A DNA stretch of 64,000 nucleotides from Flavobacterium sp. IMCC34852 (GCF_030643905.1 NZ_CP121446.1:1612001-1676000), one strand, 5' to 3'. Positions 53,646 to 62,502 are shown, counted from the stretch's first letter. The notes: generated by a model from the letters alone, not told the origin. A program made the numbers and translations.

Positions 53646-54407
53646 TTAAAGTATACTTTGGATAAAACTTTGGACATTGTCTGATCCGTTTTTCGAAATA
53701 AATTGGATAAAACTACTGCCAATAATGGCGCCTTTTTGGTGTTTCACGGCTTGCTCAAAAGTGGTTTTATTGCTAATTCCGAACCCGATTATTTGTGGAT
53801 TTTTCAAATTCATAGCCGCAATTCTTTCAAAATACGTTAGCTGATTTTCGTCAAAACTATCTCGGCTTCCGGTTACGCTGGTGCTACTGACCATGTAGAT
53901 AAAAGCATTCGAATTAGCGTCAATCAATCGGATTCTTTCTTCTGAGGTTTGTGGTGTAATTAAGAAAATCATTGCAATACCATAGTTTTCAAAGCGTTCT
54001 TTGTATTCGGAAAGGTAGATTTCAAGCGGTAAATCAGGGATAATCAAGCCGTCAATGCCGGTTTCTTGGCATTTCTGCAAAAAGTTTTCGATTCCAAATT
54101 GCAGCATCGGATTAAAATAGCCCATGATGATTAACGGAATATCAACCGTGTTTCGAATGCCTTTTAATTGGTCAAAAAGAATTGCAGAGGTCATGCCGTT
54201 TTTTAGTGCTTGGGTTGAACTCTCTTGAATGGTCGGTCCATCAGCTAAAGGATCGCTAAACGGCAATCCGATTTCTATCATATCAACCTTATTTTGAGCC
54301 AAATTTTCTATTAAACTTTTAGTGTCATTTAACATAGGAAAACCAGCTGTAAAATAAATAGATAGTATTTTTTTATTGTCAGATAATTTATGTTGGATTC
54401 GATTCAT
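53646..54407 (-). CDS. trpA: tryptophan synthase alpha subunit
   Basis: Cleaves indole-3-glycerol phosphate to indole for TrpB. The catalytic acids lie in MIEIGLPFSDPLADGPTIQ near 39-57 (Glu41 and Asp52). The phosphate-binding segments are near 180 and 213-225 (GFGISN; GAIIGSSF). The length of 253 residues is normal. It is the last gene of trpEGDCFBA and begins 2 bp after trpB. No hairpin terminator is seen downstream. Confidence 0.96.
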   Translation of the reverse strand: MNRIQHKLSDNKKILSIYFTAGFPMLNDTKSLIENLAQNKVDMIEIGLPFSDPLADGPTIQESSTQALKNGMTSAILFDQLKGIRNTVDIPLIIMGYFNPMLQFGIENFLQKCQETGIDGLIIPDLPLEIYLSEYKERFENYGIAMIFLITPQTSEERIRLIDANSNAFIYMVSSTSVTGSRDSFDENQLTYFERIAAMNLKNPQIIGFGISNKTTFEQAVKHQKGAIIGSSFIQFISKNGSDNVQSFIQSIL

Positions 54408-54409
54408 GA

Positions 54410-55597
54410 TTACAGCTTAAAATAGTTAATATATGTATTCAAATCTTTGTCGCCTCGACCGGATAAATTGATGATAACAATGTCGTTTGGCTCGAACTTT
54501 TTGTGCTTCAAAACCGCAAAAGCATGAGCAGTTTCTATGGCCGGAATGATGCCTTCGGTTTGCGCCAATTCGATGCCGGATTGCATGGCATCATCATCAG
54601 TGATGGCGATAAACTCGGCTCGTTGGGTTTGGTACAAATTGGCGTGCATCGGACCAACACCGGGATAATCCAATCCTGCTGATATTGAATAAGGTTCGGT
54701 GATTTGCCCGTCATTCGTTTGCATCAAAAGTGTCTTGCTTCCGTGGATAATACCAATTTTTCCCAAAACAGAAGTCGCTGCGCTTTCGCCCGAATCGATT
54801 CCTTTTCCGGCGGCTTCAACTGCAATTAGTTTTACATTTTCTTCGTCCAAAAAATGATAGAAAGCACCGGCAGCATTGCTTCCGCCGCCAACACAAGCAA
54901 TCACGTAGTCGGGATTTTCACGGTTTTCTTTTTCGAGTAACTGACTTTTAATCTCTTCCGAAATCACACTTTGAAACCGCGCCACCATATCGGGATAAGG
55001 ATGCGGCCCAACCACAGAGCCGATGATGTAAAACGTATCTTCTGGATTACTGATCCAGTCGCGAATGGCTTCATTGGTAGCGTCTTTCAAGGTTTTTGAG
55101 CCTGAAGTTGCCGGACGAACTTCGGCACCGAGCATTTTCATACGCGCGACATTGGGCGCTTGGCGTTCGATATCCACTTCACCCATATACACGATACACT
55201 GCAAACCCATTAAGGCACAAACGGTTGCGGTCGCTACGCCATGCTGACCTGCACCGGTTTCGGCGATGATTCTGGTTTTGCCCAATCGCTTGGCTAAAAG
55301 GATTTGCCCAATGGTGTTGTTGATTTTGTGCGCGCCTGTATGACACAAGTCTTCGCGTTTAAGATAGATTTTAGCATTGAATTGCTCCGAAAGTCGTTTT
55401 GCATAGTACAACGGCGTCGGTCGCCCGACATAATCCTTTAAAAGCGCTTTAAATTCGTCTTGAAAACTTTGTTCCGCTGTGATGGATAAATACTGTTGGC
55501 GCAATTTCTCTACGTTTGGATAAAGCATTTCAGGGATGAAAGCACCACCAAAGTCGCCATAGAAGCCTTTTTCGTTGACATTGTATTTTGAGTTCAT
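54410..55597 (-). CDS. trpB: tryptophan synthase beta subunit
   Basis: Makes tryptophan from indole and serine with PLP. The PLP lysine is in HTGAHKINN near 86-94, with [13 protein letters not shown] near 110-122, the phosphate-binding [12 protein letters not shown] near 232 and the closing [10 protein letters not shown] near 380. It is the TrpB1 type that pairs with TrpA, 395 residues. It begins 2 bp after trpF. Confidence 0.97.
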   Translation of the reverse strand: MNSKYNVNEKGFYGDFGGAFIPEMLYPNVEKLRQQYLSITAEQSFQDEFKALLKDYVGRPTPLYYAKRLSEQFNAKIYLKREDLCHTGAHKINNTIGQILLAKRLGKTRIIAETGAGQHGVATATVCALMGLQCIVYMGEVDIERQAPNVARMKMLGAEVRPATSGSKTLKDATNEAIRDWISNPEDTFYIIGSVVGPHPYPDMVARFQSVISEEIKSQLLEKENRENPDYVIACVGGGSNAAGAFYHFLDEENVKLIAVEAAGKGIDSGESAATSVLGKIGIIHGSKTLLMQTNDGQITEPYSISAGLDYPGVGPMHANLYQTQRAEFIAITDDDAMQSGIELAQTEGIIPAIETAHAFAVLKHKKFEPNDIVIINLSGRGDKDLNTYINYFKL

Positions 55598-55599
55598 GG

Positions 55600-56226
55600 T
55601 TATTCTTTTAAGTTTTGGAGAAATAATTTTAGGGTTCCAGGTTTTTTTAATCCGGGTTCAGTTTCGAATTGGCTGTTGAGGTCAATGGCTGTGCAATTTT
55701 TGGCATAATCTTTTTTGAGAAACTCTTTTAATTCTGTAATGCTTTCAGTTCCGATTCCTCCGCTTAGAAAGTAGGGTTTGTCTAAATTGTATTGTGCTAA
55801 AAGTTGCCAATCGAAAGAGGTGCCGTTGCCGCCATAATTTGCTCCTTTGGTGTCGAATAAGTAATAGGAGCAATTACTTTTGTATTTTTCTAAATCTTTA
55901 AAATTAAATTGGTTATCAATTGAAAACGATTTGATTACTTTAACTAAATTAGTTTCGATTTTTGAACAGAATCCCGGACTTTCATCACCGTGCAATTGCA
56001 CCAAATCCAGCTTATATTGATTTACTTTTTTTTCAATCTCTTCAAATGAAGCATCGACAAACACACCAACTTTCTGAATCGATTTATCCAACTCGGGAAT
56101 CTTATTGTCAAAGTTTCTAGGCGATTTTTCATAGAAAATGAAACCCAAATAATCAGGTTGAAAAGCCGCTATTTCGACAATGTTTTCAGGAAACTTCATA
56201 CCGCATATTTTGATTTTGGTTTCCAT
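55600..56226 (-). CDS. trpF: phosphoribosylanthranilate isomerase
   Basis: Performs the Amadori isomerisation of phosphoribosylanthranilate. The TIM barrel begins KICGM at 6-10 (catalytic Cys8), has LVQLHGDE near 75-82 and [12 protein letters not shown] with the catalytic Asp near 124, and ends with phosphate-binding LSGGIGTES near 153. Its 208 residues are normal. It overlaps trpC by one base. Confidence 0.96.
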   Translation of the reverse strand: METKIKICGMKFPENIVEIAAFQPDYLGFIFYEKSPRNFDNKIPELDKSIQKVGVFVDASFEEIEKKVNQYKLDLVQLHGDESPGFCSKIETNLVKVIKSFSIDNQFNFKDLEKYKSNCSYYLFDTKGANYGGNGTSFDWQLLAQYNLDKPYFLSGGIGTESITELKEFLKKDYAKNCTAIDLNSQFETEPGLKKPGTLKLFLQNLKE

Positions 56227-57011
56227 TATACTTTCAGTTGATTGATGAATTGTTCCAATGCTGCTCCGGGATTATCCGTTTTCATAAAGTTTTCTCCGAT
56301 TAGAAACCCTTGAAATCCTTGACTTTTTAGCAATTTGACATCTTCGGGTTTACTTAAGCCACTTTCGGATATCTTGACAAAGTCATTCGGGATTTGGGTC
56401 ACCAAATCAATACTATTCTGCAAACTCACTTCAAAGGTCTTGAGATTTCTATTGTTCATGCCAATGATATCAAGGCTTGGCATGATGCTTTTTTCTAATT
56501 CTTCGAGATTGTGAACTTCCAATAACACTTCCAAAGCAATCGAATGGGCGAATTCTGAAAGGGTTTTGATTTCGGCTCTTGTCAAAACCGCGGCAATCAG
56601 CAAGATAGCATCGGCACCGTTGGCTTTGGCTTCCAAAATTTGATACTCATCAATGATGAATTCTTTGCGCAATAATGGCGTGTTTAGGGAAGCTTTCGCC
56701 AAAAGTAAATCGTCTAAGGAACCGCCAAAATACTGACTGTCCGTCAAAACCGAAATCCCGCTCGCACCTGCATTTTCATAACCTTTTACGACTTCTTCTA
56801 CAGCTAAACTGTGATTTATGGTCGCTTTTGAAGGCGAACGGCGTTTGTGTTCGGCAATAATTCCGAAAGGTGAGTTGATGATAGATTTACTTAACGAATG
56901 GGTTTTGGTGTTAAATAAATCGCTGTTTTCCAATTGGTTTATAGTAATGATGCTTTTTTTCAAAGCCACTTCTTGTTTTTTACTAGCAATGATTTGATTT
57001 AATATATTCAT
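56226..57011 (-). CDS. trpC: indole-3-glycerol phosphate synthase
   Basis: Closes the indole ring from CdRP. The barrel shows FGIIAEHKRRSPSK near 49-62 (catalytic Lys), VLTDSQYFGGS near 89-99, LLRKEFIIDEYQ near 112-123 and KISESGLSKPEDV near 212. It is a separate protein, not fused to TrpF as in E. coli. Its start overlaps the end of trpD by 4 bp. Confidence 0.96.
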   Translation of the reverse strand: MNILNQIIASKKQEVALKKSIITINQLENSDLFNTKTHSLSKSIINSPFGIIAEHKRRSPSKATINHSLAVEEVVKGYENAGASGISVLTDSQYFGGSLDDLLLAKASLNTPLLRKEFIIDEYQILEAKANGADAILLIAAVLTRAEIKTLSEFAHSIALEVLLEVHNLEELEKSIMPSLDIIGMNNRNLKTFEVSLQNSIDLVTQIPNDFVKISESGLSKPEDVKLLKSQGFQGFLIGENFMKTDNPGAALEQFINQLKV

Positions 57012-58006
57012 GACGCTTGACTGATTTGTTGGAGTTTTTGCAATTTCTTTAAGGCTTTTCCCGATTGTAAACTTTCTTTGGCTTTCGCAAAAGCAACTAA
57101 AACGCTACTGTTTTCAACGGTTGCTATCGCCATCGCGGCATTGGCACAAACCACATTTTGCTGCGCTTCAGTACCGTTTCCGGAAATGATTTTCATAAAA
57201 ATATTCGCTGATTCTTCGATAGTTGTTCCGCCTTTGATGTCTTCAAAAGCTAATTTGGATAAGTTGAAATCATTGGCATTCACCATACTTTCCGAAGATT
57301 TGGTAATGATTTTTGCCTCAGCGGTTAGCGAAATTTCATCATAACCGTCTAAAGCATGAAGAATCGAATAGTTAACCGTGGTGTTTTGGTACAAATACGC
57401 ATACATACGCGCCAATTCTAAACTAAAAACACCTACCAATTGGTTCTTGGGAAACGATGGATTTACCATGGGTCCGAGCATGTTGAAGAAGGTTTTTACG
57501 CCCAATTCTTTTCGAATCGGTCCAACATTTTTCATGGCAGGATGGAATAACGGTGCGTGAAGGATGGCAATGTTAGCTTCTTCAAGGCATTTGGTTAAAA
57601 AATCTTTGTCGTTGCTGAATTTCACCCCTAAAGTTTCCATCACATTACTCGAACCCGAAATAGACGAAACTCCGTAATTACCGTGTTTGGCAACATGAAT
57701 TCCCGCACCGGCTGTGACAAAAGAAGCTAAGGTGGAAATATTGAACGTGTCTTTGCCATCGCCGCCGGTTCCGCATAAATCGATGGTGTTATAGGCAGAA
57801 AAATCTATTGGTATGCAAAGTTCCAAAAGCGCTTCTCGAAAGCCGGAAAGCTCTTCGATGGTAATGTTTCGCATCATATAAACTGTTAGGAATGACGCAA
57901 TTTGACTCGGATTGTATTGCCCTAAAGAGATGTTGACCAAAACGGTTTTGGCTTCTTCTTTGGTTAGGGTTTCGTGATTGATTAATCGGTTTAAAATAGT
58001 TTTCAT
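57008..58006 (-). CDS. trpD: anthranilate phosphoribosyltransferase
   Basis: Transfers phosphoribose from PRPP to anthranilate. The PRPP-binding CGTGGDGKDTFNIST is near 78-92, KHGNYGVSS near 108-116 and the anthranilate-site region GPIRKELGVKTFFNMLGPMVNP near 164-185. It has 332 residues and no fused TrpG. It lies after trpG with a 73-bp spacer and overlaps trpC. Confidence 0.96.
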   Translation of the reverse strand: MKTILNRLINHETLTKEEAKTVLVNISLGQYNPSQIASFLTVYMMRNITIEELSGFREALLELCIPIDFSAYNTIDLCGTGGDGKDTFNISTLASFVTAGAGIHVAKHGNYGVSSISGSSNVMETLGVKFSNDKDFLTKCLEEANIAILHAPLFHPAMKNVGPIRKELGVKTFFNMLGPMVNPSFPKNQLVGVFSLELARMYAYLYQNTTVNYSILHALDGYDEISLTAEAKIITKSSESMVNANDFNLSKLAFEDIKGGTTIEESANIFMKIISGNGTEAQQNVVCANAAMAIATVENSSVLVAFAKAKESLQSGKALKKLQKLQQISQAS

Positions 58007-58079
58007 GATACTTAGTTTTAGTGAACTGCCGAGAATCGACAGCGTAAAAGTTTACCGTCGACGTGCAGCAGACAGCAAA

Positions 58080-58646
58080 CTAAGCGTTAAGCCAGTTTTT
58101 TAAAATGGTTTTTCCGTGAGGCGTGAGCACGCTTTCGGGATGGAATTGGACGCCTTTGACGTCGAAGGTTTTGTGTCGGAGTGACATGATTTCGCCGTTT
58201 TCATCGGTAGAAGTGATTTCTAAAGTTTCGGGGAAATCATCGGGATTGACTACCCAAGAATGGTAGCGCCCGACTTCAAATTCGGCAGGCAAATCATTGA
58301 AAAGAGATTCGTCAGAAACCGTTTGATTTACTTTAGTAGCCACGCCGTGATAAACTTTATCAAGATTGGTCAGGCTTCCGCCAAAAACTTCTCCGATGGC
58401 TTGTTGGCCTAAACAAACACCCAAAATGCTTTTGGTTGCGGCATATTTGGCAATGATCAATTTCAACAAACCGGCTTCGTCCGGAATTCCCGGACCAGGC
58501 GACAGAAGGATTTTGTCGAAAGATTCAAGTTCTTCTAATTCCAATTCGTCATTGCGAAAAACAGTCACCTTTCCGTCCAAATCTTCGAGATAATGAACGA
58601 GATTATAGGTGAAACTGTCGTAGTTGTCGATAACGGCTATCTTCAT
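58080..58646 (-). CDS. trpG: anthranilate synthase glutaminase component
   Basis: Supplies ammonia to TrpE from glutamine. Class I amidotransferase motifs are SPGPGIP near 50-56, the nucleophile Cys in GVCLGQQAIGE near 77-87, and the His-Glu pair in VQFHPES near 166-172. Its 188 residues are normal. The 12-bp gap from trpE suggests coupled synthesis of the two subunits. The protein could also serve PabB; no pabB is seen here. Confidence 0.96.
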   Translation of the reverse strand: MKIAVIDNYDSFTYNLVHYLEDLDGKVTVFRNDELELEELESFDKILLSPGPGIPDEAGLLKLIIAKYAATKSILGVCLGQQAIGEVFGGSLTNLDKVYHGVATKVNQTVSDESLFNDLPAEFEVGRYHSWVVNPDDFPETLEITSTDENGEIMSLRHKTFDVKGVQFHPESVLTPHGKTILKNWLNA

Positions 58647-58658
58647 GATGGTGTAAAG

Positions 58659-60053
58659 TTAAATGGTTTCTGCTAATTCCAAAGCATTATTCAATGCTCT
58701 TAGTTTGTTGTATACTTCCTGCATTTCGTTTTCTTCGCTCGAACTCTCTACAATTCCGGCGCCGGCTTGGTAATGCAGTTGGTGGTTTTTGGATAAAAAT
58801 GTCCGAATCATAATGGCGTGATTAAAGTTGCCTTCAAAGTCCATAAAGCCAATCGCGCCGCCGTAAAACGTTCGGTTCGTATTCTCAATACTTTCTATCA
58901 ATTGCATCGCTTTGTGTTTTGGAGCACCGCTTAAAGTGCCGGCAGGAAACGTATTCGCTACCAACTGCATCGCACTTCCGCTTAACTTTCCGGTTACTTT
59001 TGAAACGAGGTGAATCACGTGTGAAAAGAACTGGACTTCTTTGTATTTCTCGACTTTGACTTCGGTACAATTCCGGCTTAAATCATTTCGAGCTAAATCG
59101 ACCAACATGACATGTTCGCTTATTTCTTTGGCGTCTTCGGATAGTTTTTTGGCCAAATCGGCATCTTGCTCGTCGTTCCCGGTTCTTTTAAAAGTTCCGG
59201 CGATTGGATGGATTTCGGCGTGGTTGTTATTAATAACGAGTTGCGCTTCGGGCGAAGACCCAAAAATTTTGAAATTCCCGTAGTCAAAAAAGAACAAATA
59301 GGGCGAAGGATTGATGTTGCGCAAAGCACGATAAACATTGAACTCATCGCCTTTAAACGCTTGCGAAAATCTTCGGGACAACACTAATTGGAACACATCG
59401 CCGCGGTGGCAGTGTTTTTTGGCTAAAGTCACATTGGCTTTAAATGCTTCGTCGGTTAAGTTGGAAATGGCTTCGCCTTCTTTGGTAAAACTATAACTGG
59501 CGAAGGTTTTGGTTTGCAATAATTGCTCTATTTCCTTGATATTATTGGTATTGTCGATACTGTGGCAAAAAATATAGGCTTCGTTTTTGAAATGATTGAT
59601 GGCAATGATATTTTGGTAAACGGCATAGAACAATTCGGGAATCGCTAAATCATTTGCTTTTTTGACAATCTCAATTTTTTCGAAATATTGTACGGCATCG
59701 TAACTGATATAACCAAACAAACCATTATTGATGAATTTGAAATGGTTTTTTTCGGGTTGGAATTGCGACGCGAATGTTTCGATTGCTTTGGGCACATTCG
59801 TATCAATTGAAATAACTATTGTTTCTGAAGTTCCATCGGGAAAAGTCTTTACAATGCAATTGTTTTCCAATTTGATGGAAGCGATAGGATTGCAGCAGAT
59901 ATACGAAAAACTGTTGTCAGCCGTGTGATAGTCGCTGCTTTCGAGCAAAATGCTGTTGGGGAATTTGTCTCTGATTTTCAAATAAACACTCACCGGCGTT
60001 ATGGTATCGGCCAGGATTTGTTTGAAGTTGGTATGGAGTTGATAGGTTTTCAT
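58659..60053 (-). CDS. trpE: anthranilate synthase component I
   Basis: Converts chorismate and ammonia to anthranilate. The feedback-region motif LLESSDYHTADNSFSYI is near 34-50, in place of the LLES-type site, and the chorismate domain shows PSPYLFFFDYG near 250-260, GSSPE near 266, PIAGTFKRTG near 282, DLARNDLSRNC near 320 and AGAGIVESS near 434. Its 464 residues are normal. It is the first structural gene after the attenuator and its stop lies close to trpG. Confidence 0.96.
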   Translation of the reverse strand: MKTYQLHTNFKQILADTITPVSVYLKIRDKFPNSILLESSDYHTADNSFSYICCNPIASIKLENNCIVKTFPDGTSETIVISIDTNVPKAIETFASQFQPEKNHFKFINNGLFGYISYDAVQYFEKIEIVKKANDLAIPELFYAVYQNIIAINHFKNEAYIFCHSIDNTNNIKEIEQLLQTKTFASYSFTKEGEAISNLTDEAFKANVTLAKKHCHRGDVFQLVLSRRFSQAFKGDEFNVYRALRNINPSPYLFFFDYGNFKIFGSSPEAQLVINNNHAEIHPIAGTFKRTGNDEQDADLAKKLSEDAKEISEHVMLVDLARNDLSRNCTEVKVEKYKEVQFFSHVIHLVSKVTGKLSGSAMQLVANTFPAGTLSGAPKHKAMQLIESIENTNRTFYGGAIGFMDFEGNFNHAIMIRTFLSKNHQLHYQAGAGIVESSSEENEMQEVYNKLRALNNALELAETI

Positions 60054-60070
60054 AGTTCATTTTTTAGCAT

Positions 60071-60104
60071 AAAAAAAAGGCTTGTCGTGAATGACAAGCC
60101 TTTT
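60071..60104 (-). terminator. trp attenuator terminator hairpin
   Basis: Minus strand: AAAAGGCTTGTC, loop ATTCAC, GACAAGCCTTTT and a run of T, ending 17 bp before the trpE ATG. The site between a Trp-rich leader and trpE marks it as an attenuator. Confidence 0.88.
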
Positions 60105-60151
60105 CGGATATTTAGATTTTAAAATATACTCGTAGCAGACTATTTCACGAC
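60084..60151 (-). promoter_or_regulatory. candidate antiterminator pairing in the trp leader
   Basis: In the transcript GTCGTGAA (60144-60151, spanning the leader stop codon) is complementary to TTCACGAC (60084-60091) in the terminator loop and start of its 3' arm. The two pairings exclude each other. Confidence 0.5.
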
Positions 60152-60201
60152 GTTCGACGTAAACTATTCCACCACCAAGTATTGTTTAAAATGTTATTCA
60201 T
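60145..60201 (-). CDS. trpL: trp operon leader peptide with three consecutive Trp codons
   Basis: An 18-residue peptide, MNNILNNTWWWNSLRRTS, with TGG-TGG-TGG at 60169-60177 (minus strand) and TGA at 60145-60147. It lies between a strong promoter and the terminator hairpin, the classic arrangement in which ribosome stalling at Trp codons decides whether the terminator forms. It is too short for ordinary gene callers. The Trp-rich core, the position and the downstream hairpin together make the call; translation has not been shown. Confidence 0.9.
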   Translation of the reverse strand: MNNILNNTWWWNSLRRTS

Positions 60202-60218
60202 TTTCTTTCTGTATAAGG

Positions 60219-60249
60219 CAAATGTAATTAAGTGTTTTTAATTTTCAAA
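60219..60249 (-). promoter_or_regulatory. promoter of the trp operon
   Basis: Minus strand: -33 TTTG (60246-60249), exactly 19 bp, -7 TACATTTG (60219-60226), both perfect. The leader ATG is 17 bp further on. Confidence 0.88.
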
Positions 60250-60260
60250 CATAAAAAATA

Positions 60261-60290
60261 AAAAAACCTCGAAATTTTTTTCGAGGTTTT
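60261..60290 (-). terminator. terminator after the YceI gene
   Basis: AAAACCTCGAAA / TTTCGAGGTTTT with T run on the minus strand, just upstream of the trp promoter. Confidence 0.88.
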
Positions 60291-60314
60291 GATTTCATAA
60301 CAATAATTCCCTGA

Positions 60315-60881
60315 TTAGAACTGTAATTTTACAGCCAATTCGAAATCGTCATAGATGGCTTTGTCTCCGATACTTTCGAAGAAGCTTTTAGAGTTGTATT
60401 TGATACCATATTTGGTTCTGTCTACTTTGAAATTAGTAGTGGCAGTGTTTCCTTTTACAGTCAAGTCAAAAGATACAGGATTGGTAATTCCTTTGATGGT
60501 TAAATCTGCGGTAACACCATAAACACCATTTCCTTTATCGGCAATTTTAGTGAATTTTAAAGTAGCGGTTTTAAATTTGTCAGTACCAAAGAAGTCATCA
60601 GCTTTTAAGTGACCGTCTAGTTTTTCTTTCCATTCTCCAGATAAATCGGTAGCGGTTAATGATGTCATATCAACAGTAAAGCTACCACCGCTTACTTTTT
60701 TTCCTTTGAAAACCAAAGCCCCGTCTTTAAAGTTTACAGTTCCGCTGTGTTCTCCGGTTACTTTTTTACCAACCCAGTTGATGGTGCTTTTTGAAGCATC
60801 AATTTTTTTAGTTTGAGCGTTAGCTACTGTTGTTCCTAAGGCAACGAATAAGGCAATTGCGATTGTTTTTAAATTTTTCAT
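60315..60881 (-). CDS. secreted YceI family protein
   Basis: 188 residues with a signal peptide (about 1-22, ending VANAQ) and a YceI lipocalin-like barrel: STINWVGKKVTGEHSGTVNFKDG near 32-54, GSFTVDMTSLTATDL near 66-80, HLKADDFFGTDKFKTATLKF near 89-108 and the last strand FELAVKLQF. The family binds polyisoprenoids such as octaprenylphenol or ubiquinone-like lipids in the periplasm. It is the last gene of the marR-nitroreductase-yceI operon and has a terminator. Confidence 0.9.
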   Translation of the reverse strand: MKNLKTIAIALFVALGTTVANAQTKKIDASKSTINWVGKKVTGEHSGTVNFKDGALVFKGKKVSGGSFTVDMTSLTATDLSGEWKEKLDGHLKADDFFGTDKFKTATLKFTKIADKGNGVYGVTADLTIKGITNPVSFDLTVKGNTATTNFKVDRTKYGIKYNSKSFFESIGDKAIYDDFELAVKLQF

Positions 60882-60904
60882 TGTAAATTAATTTTAGTTA
60901 TAGA

Positions 60905-61537
60905 TTATAAATTGATAAATAATTCTTCGTTTGATTTACGCACTTTAGCGTAGTTTTGAGTGGCATCTTCTGCATGACGGTAACCAATGGTTGCTACCAG
61001 TGAAGCGTTTAATCCTAAAGCTTCTAATCCCAAAATTTCATTGAATTTATCTGCTTCAAAGCCTTCCATGGGAGTAACATCGATACCTAATTCAGCTGCG
61101 GCATTCAACAAATTTGTCAAAGCGATGTAGGTTTGTTTGGAAGTCCACACGTTTCTGTTTTCTACAGGGAGAGATAAAATTTTAGATTTCATAAAATCAC
61201 CGTAGCCTTGTAAAGCATCGGCGGGTAAACCTCTTGTAACAGCAATATTATTGATGTGTGCGTCAATTTGAGCATCGCCAAAATCGGTAATGTTGGCAAA
61301 TACCAGTAAGTGCGAAGCTTCGGTAATTTGAGATTGTCCCCAAGCTACAGGTTGCAATTGTGCTCTTACTTCCGGATTTTCTACAAAAATTACTTTGTAG
61401 GGTTGCAGTCCGTAAGAAGAAGCGCTTAAGCGAACGGCTTCTTTTAGGGTATTTAAATCTTCTTCAGACACTTTTTTAGTAGCATCAAATTTTTTAGTGG
61501 CGTAACGCCAGTTGGCATTTTTTATAAAGTTACTCAT
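60905..61537 (-). CDS. NAD(P)H-dependent nitroreductase family oxidoreductase (NfsB-like)
   Basis: 210 residues of the FMN-dependent nitroreductase fold. Visible are RYATKKFDATKKVSEEDL near 12-29, RLSASSYGLQPYKVIFVENPE near 37-57, the segment VAWGQSQITEASHLLVFANI near 64-83 and the FMN-binding end VATIGYRHAED near 180. The homologues reduce nitroaromatics and quinones; true substrate is unknown. It lies 8 bp after marR and before yceI, so it is under the MarR promoter and may respond to electrophilic or redox-cycling compounds. Confidence 0.9.
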   Translation of the reverse strand: MSNFIKNANWRYATKKFDATKKVSEEDLNTLKEAVRLSASSYGLQPYKVIFVENPEVRAQLQPVAWGQSQITEASHLLVFANITDFGDAQIDAHINNIAVTRGLPADALQGYGDFMKSKILSLPVENRNVWTSKQTYIALTNLLNAAAELGIDVTPMEGFEADKFNEILGLEALGLNASLVATIGYRHAEDATQNYAKVRKSNEELFINL

Positions 61538-61545
61538 AGCTGTTT

Positions 61546-62004
61546 TTAATTTATTTTTCTGTATTTTTCTAATAATGTATTTAGTTGTTCTAATTCTGTT
61601 TGGTTCAAATTGGCAGCAAAAATTTGCTCATGTTCATTTACTTTAGGGTCTAATTCTGTCAAAACAGCCAGGCCTTTTTGGGTAATTGAAACTTCAATTT
61701 TTCTACGGTTGTCCGGGCAAACTTCTCGTGTCACAAAATCTTTTAGCAATAGTTTGTCTATCAATCGGGTAGTGTTACTGTTTTTCGCAATCATCCGTTC
61801 TTGAATAACACACATATTGGCCGGATTGCCTTTTTGTCCGCGTAAAATTCTCAGCACATTGTATTGTTCTCCTGATAAATCATAAGGTTTCAAAATTTCG
61901 TTAAACTTTTCGCTAATTACATTTTGGGTATACATAATGTTCAGGATAACTTTCTTGGCGTCATCCATGGCTACTGTCGATTTTATGATCTCTTCGATTT
62001 TCAT
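61546..62004 (-). CDS. MarR family transcriptional regulator
   Basis: 152 residues with the winged-helix MarR fold: LSGEQYNVLRILRG near 44-57, MIAKNSNTTRLIDKLLLKDFVTREVCPDNRRKIEVSITQKG near 71-111 (recognition helix and wing), and helical dimer ends. MarR dimers usually bind palindromes and are released by phenolic or oxidant ligands. Two such palindromes overlap its own promoter (62021-62064), so it very likely represses itself, the nitroreductase and YceI. Confidence 0.92.
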   Translation of the reverse strand: MKIEEIIKSTVAMDDAKKVILNIMYTQNVISEKFNEILKPYDLSGEQYNVLRILRGQKGNPANMCVIQERMIAKNSNTTRLIDKLLLKDFVTREVCPDNRRKIEVSITQKGLAVLTELDPKVNEHEQIFAANLNQTELEQLNTLLEKYRKIN

Positions 62005-62020
62005 AATTACATTTACAATA

Positions 62021-62034
62021 TTTGTAGGTACAAA
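62021..62034. promoter_or_regulatory. MarR operator 2 (over the -7)
   Basis: TTTGTAGGTACAAA, a palindrome except for the central GG, overlaps the -7 TAAATTTG (62031-62038, minus strand). Confidence 0.65.
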
Positions 62035-62064
62035 TTTAAAACATTTTTTATTTGTATATACAAA
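62031..62064 (-). promoter_or_regulatory. promoter of the marR operon
   Basis: Minus strand: -33 TTTG (62061-62064), 22 bp, -7 TAAATTTG (62031-62038). Confidence 0.7.
62051..62064. promoter_or_regulatory. MarR operator 1 (over the -33)
   Basis: TTTGTATATACAAA, a perfect 14-bp palindrome covering the -33, 30 bp from operator 2, about three helical turns. Confidence 0.7.
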
Positions 62065-62149
62065 TGTTTAGTTATTTTTTTGTTAAAATTATATTGAGCT
62101 TCTAAGTTAATTAAATGTTGAAATTTAGAATTTGCCCTTCAGAATTTAT

Positions 62150-62157
62150 TATTTTTG
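62150..62157 (+). promoter_or_regulatory. -7 element of the rhodanese-NADH dehydrogenase unit
   Basis: TATTTTTG ends 14 bp before the ATG at 62172. This supports 62172 over an earlier in-frame ATG at 62115. Confidence 0.6.
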
Positions 62158-62171
62158 AAAAAAATAACATC

Positions 62172-62492
62172 ATGGATTTATCACAACAAGACTGGAAGGC
62201 GCAATTAGACAGAGATCAGAACGCTGTAATTTTAGACGTGAGAACGGCTGATGAATGCAGTGAAGGTTTTATTCCCAAGGCCATAAATATTGATATTTAT
62301 AAAGGACAAGGTTTTATTTATGCTTTGGACGAATTGGACAAAAGTAAAAACTACTATGTGTACTGTAAAGCCGGAGCCCGAAGTGCACAAGCTTGTCAGA
62401 TTATGACCCAAATGGGTTTTGAAAACACTTATAATCTTGAAGGTGGTTTTATGAATTGGAAAGGAGATGTCGCTTTTTCAACGGAAGGTTAA
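62172..62492 (+). CDS. single-domain rhodanese-like sulfurtransferase
   Basis: 106 residues from ATG 62172 (MDLSQQDWKAQ). One rhodanese domain with DVRTADECSEGFIPKAINIDI near 23-43 and the active-site loop CKAGARSAQA (Cys near 69), then YNLEGGFMNWKGD near 90. It may carry sulfane sulfur or detoxify cyanide; the partner is unknown. The domain is like the rhodanese half of the lipoprotein at 4455, but this copy has no signal and is cytosolic. The NADH dehydrogenase gene follows after 10 bp. Confidence 0.9.
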   Translation: MDLSQQDWKAQLDRDQNAVILDVRTADECSEGFIPKAINIDIYKGQGFIYALDELDKSKNYYVYCKAGARSAQACQIMTQMGFENTYNLEGGFMNWKGDVAFSTEG

Positions 62493-62502
62493 TTTGTAAC
62501 AA

